Below are positions 57,879 through 64,000 of a stretch of 64,000 bases of DNA, in pieces (position 1 is the stretch's first letter; each line of letters begins with the position of its first letter). Under the pieces are notes generated by a model. The model made no database searches. It was not told where the DNA came from and saw only the letters and a list, made by a program, of their open reading frames with translations. The DNA is from Eucommia ulmoides (lineage: Eukaryota > Streptophyta > Magnoliopsida > Garryales > Eucommiaceae): NCBI GenBank assembly GCA_016647705.1, contig CM028326.1, positions 19,724,401 through 19,788,400 on the forward strand, in the 5' to 3' direction. The position numbers and the translations under genes are program-made.

Positions 57879-59868
57879 CTACATTCTTGACTTTGCAATA
57901 ACAACAGTTCCATCTCCCATGTCTGTAGCCCCTGGCCTTGTCCACGTCTCCTTGAACTGCTCCTCAGTCACCCCTGTATAACAAAAATTACACATTTACT
58001 TACATGTTTTCGTGGATTTTATCAAGCGTACCCCAAAACGTTTTTAAAACCCAGAAATGAGAGCAGAAATGGTATAAAATTTTACCTTTTCCCATGGCGG
58101 CGGTGGAGGTGATGCCGCCCTGGACAGTCCGGAGGACTCTGTCGTAGTAAGTAGCGCCGGACCATTTCTGATGGGCCAACGTATCGACTCCATTATTCCT
58201 CTCCTCCCTCTGTATCCTCTCCACGTACGCCAGCATGCCCCTCTTAGCGAAGTCTCTGGCGAAGGTATCCACCACCAGAGCGTCGGCGTGAAATCCGGCG
58301 AGCGTGATGAACTGCCAAACGTAACCCAACTTTGCGATCTTCGGGATGAAATCCATCATCTGGACGTCGTTCATTCCGGAGGCATCCCAGTTGAATGACG
58401 GCGAGAGGTTGTATGCCAACATCGTTTCGGGGCGAACTGATTTTACGCCTTCCGCGAATGTCGTGCATTCGACCATGTCCGGACTGGAGGTCTCCATCCA
58501 GATGACGTCGGCGTGCTGCGCGAAAGCCCAGCCGCGAACAATGGCCGCCATGACTGAACCTCTGAACCTGTAGAACCCTTCTCTGGTTCGGGGTAAATCC
58601 CAATCCCAGAAGAGATTGGTGAGCCCTAGTCTGTGAGCGATCTCGCGTCCCTGTTCGTTGGACAAACAATTGTCGTAGCTCGAGTGGTTCATCCACTCGT
58701 TCAATCTCCTCCTCTTCTCGGCGTCTCCGATGTTCAAGTTCTTAATAGCGTCAACCACGCAGTCGGAGAATGTCTTCAGTTCGGCCATTGCTAACCAGTT
58801 ATCTTCAATTGCTTGAAGCTCTGCTCCGGTCTTGCCGGCAGTCATTGCTTCGTCCAGGAGGGTAGCTAAGCTCTTGCCTTTCAGACTTGGGTTCGTCACA
58901 CCCCAAATGAACTGGTGATCCCTGGTGTCGACGTTGGTCTGAATCAAAGTGGCGGCGACCGCGTCGGTTCTAGCCACGAGCACCGTCTCGACTCCCATGA
59001 TATCGAACTGCAATCTCGCCGCCACGAGCCTGTTAATGTGTTCGCTGACTGCCACAAGGACTTTTCCGGCCATGTGGCCGCATTTTTTGGTCACGGAGGA
59101 CTGGTCCTCGATGTGGACTCCGGCAGCTCCCCGCTCCACGAAGAGCTTGCAGAGCTTCACGGTGGCAGTGGCGCCGCCGAAACCCGTGTCGCCGTCGGCG
59201 ATTATGGGTTTCAGGTAGTCGATAAAAGGGGTCGTGGCCCTCTCTTCGCGGCTCATGCTCATCCGAGACTCCCTCTGTTTCCGGTCATGGTACTGCTGGG
59301 CGAAGAAAAGGTGTTCAACCTTGTTGGGGACGGTGTCATAAGGGTAGTCGGCGAGGTCCGGGCCGGGCTCGTTGGTGGAGGTGTGGGTGGAGGAGCACTG
59401 CCAGCCGGAGACGTAGATGGTGTCCAGGTACTTGCCCATCATGGTTACCTGAACTGGGTCAAGCGCGCCAAAGGTCCGGGAGGCGGTGCCGTTGGCCTGG
59501 TGGGTCTTGAGGGTCCGCCACAGCTTCTTGGCCAGTTCGTTCGACGCGTAGCTCTGGCGGAGATTTCCACGGAGCGCCACCACATCACGGGCCGAATACG
59601 GCCGGCGAGTGAGCCTGAACCTCTCGGAGTTCCACCACGCTTGCACCTCCGCTACTTCTGCTTCGAACCTCCCTTCTTCCTCCATGATCTGTTCATTTAC
59701 AATGCAAATTCTTAAATTAAAGTACAGATTGATCTGAAAACCAGAGATCTACAAATAGTAATTCTGCCATTTAAGAAATCACCACCATGCATGCATTCAT
59801 TGACATTTTAAAAAAGGAAAAAGAGATAGTTGTGTTACCATTGAAGGAACTGAGAAAGATGCAGCCAT
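57879..59868 (-). CDS. ICL: Isocitrate lyase, glyoxysomal, three exons
   Basis: Minus-strand exons 59839-59868, 58086-59688 and 57973-57879 join through ATG|GTAAC...ACAG|ATC and AAAG|GTAAA...ACAG|GGG to 575 aa, the normal plant length. The first exon codes only [10 protein letters not shown], then [12 protein letters not shown]. The enzyme cleaves isocitrate to succinate and glyoxylate, the first unique step of the glyoxylate cycle that lets seedlings turn stored oil into sugar. Visible features are the substrate-binding [15 protein letters not shown], the signature KKCGHM with the catalytic Cys at about residue 213, and NLSPSFNW. The C-terminus AKSRM is a peroxisomal (PTS1) signal, so it acts in glyoxysomes. 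No damage is seen. It converges with the syntaxin gene. Confidence 0.97.
59786..59795. promoter_or_regulatory. RY-type seed motif in ICL intron 1
   Basis: CATGCATGCA (self-complementary core CATGCATG) lies in the 150-bp first intron of the isocitrate lyase gene. RY motifs are known binding sites of seed B3 regulators (ABI3/FUS3/LEC2). A function here is inferred from position and the gene's seed and seedling role only. Confidence 0.4.
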
Positions 59869-59950
59869 GGCTAGAACTCTAAAATATTTTATAAAAGCTT
59901 TATACAAAGAAGTATATTACAGTGACAAGTTCATGCAATGGCTCTGCCAA

Positions 59951-59960
59951 TTTATAATAG
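59951..59960 (-). promoter_or_regulatory. TATA box of the isocitrate lyase gene
   Basis: CTATTATAAA on the minus strand, about 83 bp before the ATG at 59868. A short 5' UTR fits. Confidence 0.6.
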
Positions 59961-60196
59961 CTGGTGAGGGAGGGAGAGGCATCACCCATCTCCTGTGAAT
60001 CCCAATGGGATTCAAGAAAAGAACAAAACCCAAGAATTGTTTTTCTCAAATTAAATTATTTATTGCGAAGAGGATAAAATTTGCAGTTGCAGGCACGTAG
60101 ACATGGCGGTTCTCGAAACCATATCACCCCAGTGGCTTTATCATCACCATGCTTTTGTTTTCTTCTCTGACCTCACTCTTTTATATTCATCTCTAA
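59961..60196 (-). promoter_or_regulatory. Proximal upstream region of isocitrate lyase
   Basis: This is the non-coding stretch between the TATA box and a MITE. An ACGT core (GGCACGTAG, about 60093-60101) could bind bZIP factors; no other element is clear. Confidence 0.35.
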
Positions 60197-61336
60197 TGGC
60201 ATGTTTGGTTGGATGGAATCGAGGGCGGAATGCGATTGTATTCCGCCCTCGATTACTATTCTGTTGTTTGGTTCTTTAATGGAATTACTTTTGTGATTTC
60301 ATTGGAATGAAATTAGATAGAATGTGATTCCATTTGAGATGAGGTGAAATGAAATTCCAACCCAATAGAATCAATATTTTAAATTACATTATAACCTTTG
60401 TAATTAAGCTCTTGAAAATTAAGAATAAAAACAGAAATTAGAGAATATAAATTGAAATTAGAGAACAAAAAATTGGGAATAGAAATAGAAAATTGAAAAC
60501 AAAACTAGAAATTGAGAACAGAAGCTGAAAATTGAGAATAGAAACAAAAAATTGAGAACATAAACTGAAAATTGAGAACAAAAACAGAAAATTAGAGAAC
60601 AGAAAATTGAGAACAAAAACATAAAATTAGATAACAGAAAATTGAGAACATAAATAGAAAATTAAGAACATAAACTAAAAATTGAGAACAAAAATATAAA
60701 ATTAGAGAATGAAAAATTGAGAACGAAAACTGAAAATTAAGAACAAAAACATAAAATTAGAGAATAGAAACAAAAAATTGAGAACAAAAATAGAAAATTG
60801 AGAACAAAAACATAAAATTAGATAAAAGAAAATTGAGAACGCAAACCGAAAATTGAGAATAAAAACAGAAAATTGAGAACAAAAAAAAAAAAATTGAGAA
60901 CATAAACTGAAAATTGAGAACAAAAAATAGAAAATTAGAGAATGAAAAATTGAAAAAGGAAACTGAAAATTAAGAACAAAAACAGAAATTAAAGAATAGA
61001 AACTGAAAATTGAGAATAAAAATAGAAATTAGAGAACAAAAATTTAAAATTGAGTTGAATAGTAAAATATAATAAAATGATGAAAGGAATAGAATAGTGA
61101 AATATAATAAAATTTTATTATAACCAACCAAGAAAAGAATGGAATAATAATTTTATAAGGGTAAAATAAAAATTTTACTATATTTCATTATTCTATTATT
61201 TCTTTCATTTCATACCAACCAAATAAGAGAATAGAATACTTATTCCATTTATAATTCAATTCCATTCATTCTCTCATTCCATTACTTCTTCCATTCCATT
61301 CCACCCTCATTCTATTCCATCCAACCAAACATGCCG
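60197..61336. mobile_element. PIF/Harbinger-like MITE, 1140 bp, filled with a minisatellite
   Basis: The left end GGCATGTTTGGTTGGATGGA and the inverse right end are the same over at least 20 bp and stay similar for about 40 bp (GGAATNGA...GGNGGAAT). TAA flanks both sides (60194-60196 and 61337-61339), the typical 3-bp PIF/Harbinger duplication. There is no transposase. The left end sits about 330 bp from the isocitrate lyase start codon. Confidence 0.82.
60410..61050. repeat. Minisatellite array of about 18-20-bp units inside the MITE
   Basis: AAAATTGAGAACAAAAACAG and close variants (AAATTAGAGAACAG, AACTG in place of AACAG) repeat about 30 times over 640 bp. The strand is almost free of C and T-poor. 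Confidence 0.85.
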
Positions 61337-61672
61337 TAACTGTTTTATGTTTTCCTCTTTAATTTGCATTTGATCACCATTATTGCTTAAGCTATTATTA
61401 TTAGGCATTTTTTTTACAGGAAATCCCAATCGGAACTATTAGAAAAGATCGTCGGATATATAAAGTATCATGTACTAGTACCTTGATTTAAGCATTTTGA
61501 GCTACCGGTTCAAAAGGTACTGCACTAGTGGATAGAATTGGGGTGTTGCAAATGATATTAGAGCCAAACTTGGTCCGGAAACAACACTGTGATAGTGTTG
61601 TACATGAGTAGAGACTCCGAAGATGGGTAAATGCCCCAGGGTAGGTACCATGTGTCCGCTTACACTACAAGA
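61337..61672. other. Short spacer with an LTR-end-like site
   Basis: GGGGTGTTGCAAATGATATTAGAGCC at about 61540-61565 resembles an LTR end followed by a mutated Met PBS. No LTR pair is seen, so it is only a candidate remnant. Confidence 0.35.
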
Positions 61673-62571
61673 AAAATTGGTTTTGGCTACAAAATTTTTT
61701 TGTAGCTAAAACCCTAATTTTGTAGCGAAAACGTTTTAGCGACGAAAAAATTATTGTTCTAAATTCGTAGCCTATGTGCCGTAGTAGAAGGTTTTTGGCG
61801 ACGAATTGCTACTTCGTCGCGCAAGACTACTATTTCGCGACGAATCATTTTGTAGCTAAATTCGTAGCTAATAAATTTATTTCGTAGCCAAAAAGAGTAA
61901 TTAAAAATGGCGGGTTTTGGTGACGAAAATTTTCGTCGCCAAAAAATAACTAAAATGGCGGGAAACAATTGACGACGAAAATTGTTTTGGTCAAATTTGC
62001 GGGAAAACATACTGCGACCAAATATTTTTATAGCCAAAAAATAATTTTTTTTCAAGAAATACATTGGCTACAAAAATAAAATTTGTAGCAAATTACTCTA
62101 CTTAAAGTTATGAATGTCAATTTATAGCCATCAACCAATCAACAAAAAGTAATTAAAACTATGCAATTGCATTAAAAGTCAAATAGCTAAAATATACTAA
62201 TATTCTTAAACATTAATATGAACAAAAAAACAAAATGTCTAATCAAAATTATACAATTGCATTAAAAGTCAAATAACCAAAATATACCAATATTCTTAAA
62301 CATTAATATGACCAAAAAACAAAATGTCTTATAATATCATCCATTCCATAATTTCTTGAATCTGCAAATTGTTAAAAAAGAAAAAAGAAAAAAATGGAAC
62401 TTAGAATAAATTAACCATAATTGTAATGTTAAAAAAAAATGATTGAACATAATGTGTTACCATGAAGACGAAGGTTCTGTCGGTTCTGTCTATCTTATTT
62501 TATTGATCTTTCAATTTTTGTTCAACCTCTTTCGATGTTCCTTGTGTGGACGAAATTTCATTTTATGAAAT

Positions 62572-64000
62572 TCATTTTGGTCCAAAACCAAGTCCCCTGA
62601 TGTAACCAGATGTAGTCCCAAGAATATCATCGCATATGTTATCTTCTATCTCCGGGTTCTCACTTTCTTGTGTTTGTTCTACACAAGCCACCATATTCAC
62701 CTATAAGTTGTGAATATAATAAAATTATTTGAATTTTATTTAATGATGAAAAATGAAAATGGTTGAAAACCAAAAAATAAAAAAATAAAAAATAGGCCTC
62801 ACATTATCCTCTTCAGCGGCATTCGATATCCATTGCCTATTTGCCCTTTGATGTGTGATCCGATGTAGATCAATCATACTCTGAGCCTGCAATTATTGAA
62901 TTTTCATCTATATCACATACAATAATTGACCATCAAGATATAAATTGAATTAGAATAATGAACATACCATTTTTAGAAATGTTGTGCCGAATGACCTTGA
63001 GCCCGAAACATGGTTATAGCGTTGCTTACTTCGATTGGTTGAGTTAATTGAAGATAATGTCTATGAATCGAGAATAAAAGTATGAATACATAAATTAACT
63101 AGAAATTGAATACTAAGACGACCATTAGATTTCGAAAATAAAACATACCTTCCACTTCGTGGATTCAAACAAATCACTAAGATTTAACCAATCACCCAAT
63201 TGCATATCTAACTATATGGATGTTTAGAAACAACAAACAGAAAACAAAAACAAAAACAACAAACATAAATAGCAAACAACAAACAGAAACAGAAACAACA
63301 AACAATAAACAAAAGCAGCTGTACAACAAACAGAAACAGTAAACAGCAAGCAGAAACATCAAACAAAAATAGCAAACAGCAAACAGAAACAACATAACAG
63401 CAAAACAGCAAACAGAAACAACAAACAGCAAACAGAAACAGCAAAACAGAAACAGAAACAACAAACAGAAACAAAACATACCTTCTACTTCGTGGACTCA
63501 AACAAATCACAAAGACTTAACCAATCACCCAATTGCATATCTAACTTATATGGATGTTCATGTGGACCATTTCCTTCACATATCATCCGCTTATAATGTT
63601 GGTCTAGATCAAATTTATAATCTCTATACCTATTTGACCACAAAATATTCATGGTTAACACTTCCGGCAAACGTAAGCCAACAATACCAAATTTAGCCTT
63701 CAAAAACAAAAACAAAAATTAAATTCTAATAATTATGCTTCCATCCGATTATAATAGTTATGCAATTATTAAATTATGCAATAATTAAATTATAATAGTT
63801 ATACCTTAAGATGTCCAAGTACTATGATCTTATCTTTATCCGACACTTTTATCCACGTGTTTACTTTCCCATTCATGGGTGCAAAATTTCTCACAATATA
63901 CCCCATCTCACTTGAAAACTTACTTGACATATCATCATCCGTTGGCCTATTAAAAAAGGTATCAAATTCAATCTTCAATGGGTTGTTATCATTAGTCTTT
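62572..64000 (-). pseudogene. Ptta/En/Spm-type transposase gene of the CACTA element (C-terminal part, disrupted)
   Basis: Minus-strand exons: 64000-63805 (partial at the edge), 63697-63482, 63060-62968, 62886-62803 and 62700-62572, joined by GT/AG introns in one frame. Family landmarks are FSSEMGYIVRNFAPMN, NRYRDYKFDLDQHYK, W--L-DLFEST, STNRSKQRYNHVSGSRSF and the end SGYIRGLGFGPK followed by TGA. These proteins are thought to bind transposon ends. The second exon has TAG at 63485-63487, one codon before its donor. A duplicated copy of the exon end (63149-63228) keeps TGG at that place. The upstream part and any TNPD-type gene lie outside the window. Confidence 0.75.
63149..63560 (-). repeat. 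Duplicated exon end flanking an AAACAGAAAC array
   Basis: About 80 bp at 63149-63228 (exon end plus donor) is repeated at 63482-63560 with about five differences. Between them, 63229-63478 is an array of AACAAACAGAAACAGC-like words with a period of about 6-7 bp. Confidence 0.8.

Larger units (their letters stand above)
61673..64000. mobile_element. CACTA (En/Spm) DNA transposon, left end; continues past the window
   Basis: The terminal CACTACAAGAAAAATTGG at 61673 is the classic CACTA tip. The next 430 bp hold dense subterminal words in both orientations (TTTGTAGCTAAA, TTCGTAGC, GCGACGAA, GTAGC), as expected for transposase-binding repeats. A minus-strand gene related to the Ptta/En/Spm transposase family ends 900 bp inside. 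The other end and the TSD lie outside. Confidence 0.85.

Noticed and set aside
58915..59715. A long open frame (266 codons) on the plus strand across isocitrate lyase
   Set aside because: It is the antisense shadow of the strongly conserved ICL exon; GC-rich coding DNA often gives open antisense frames.
60702..60923. Phe/Ser-rich minus-strand frame
   Set aside because: It is a translation of the MITE minisatellite.
60410..61050. CRISPR-like regular repeat
   Set aside because: The units are contiguous without unique spacers, inside a plant MITE; this is a minisatellite.
63192..63510. Cys/Phe/Val-rich minus-strand frames that look like membrane proteins
   Set aside because: They are translations of the AAACAGAAAC array inside the CACTA element.

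Overview
This is nuclear DNA of a flowering plant, most likely a eudicot. The evidence is intron-rich genes with GT/AG junctions and plant-specific protein families (a SYP132-type syntaxin, a glyoxysomal isocitrate lyase, a VUP-like protein). The intergenic DNA is AT-rich and full of plant LTR retrotransposons, TRIMs, MITEs, LINE remnants and a CACTA transposon. The species cannot be named from this window.

Only four host genes are well supported. These are a small three-exon gene resembling VASCULAR-RELATED UNKNOWN PROTEIN (21267-22086, +), a tRNA-Thr(UGU) (31977-32048, -), a 13-exon syntaxin of the SYP13 clade (52735-56840, +) and a three-exon isocitrate lyase ending in the peroxisomal signal SRM (57879-59868, -). 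The last two are convergent, with about 1 kb of TRIM-like repeats between them. All exon junctions were read by hand; joined lengths are 197, 302 and 575 aa.

1-5.0 kb: a minus-strand Ty3/gypsy derivative with almost no internal region, a degenerate duplicated segment, and a copy of an unclassified dispersed repeat. 5.0-11.3 kb: a decayed Del/Tekay-like Ty3/gypsy element with a TATAT target-site duplication (TSD), lacking integrase and the start of its 3' LTR. 11.3-21 kb: AT-rich DNA with LINE ORF1 remnants, a TRIM and an LTR remnant. 21-32 kb: the VUP-like gene, a LINE 3' end, TRIM and MITE copies, a diverged tandem repeat and the tRNA. 32-41 kb: a more GC-balanced block (possible organellar insertion), two more copies of the dispersed repeat, one of them split by a 2.56-kb solo LTR (TSD AGGTC), and copia remnants. 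41-50 kb: a decayed Ty1/copia element (TSD CATAC) that hosts two nested insertions. 50-57 kb: a MITE with a GC-rich core, then the syntaxin gene with repeats in its introns. 57-64 kb: isocitrate lyase, a 1.1-kb MITE filled with a minisatellite, and the left end of a CACTA transposon carrying a minus-strand Ptta/En/Spm-type transposase gene.

The most unusual object is at 41941-43308. It is a fold-back element made from LTR sequence in which both ends are the same LTR edge, and it is flanked by a perfect 5-bp duplication (GTAGT) as if an integrase had inserted it. Ordinary LTR-LTR recombination cannot produce it.
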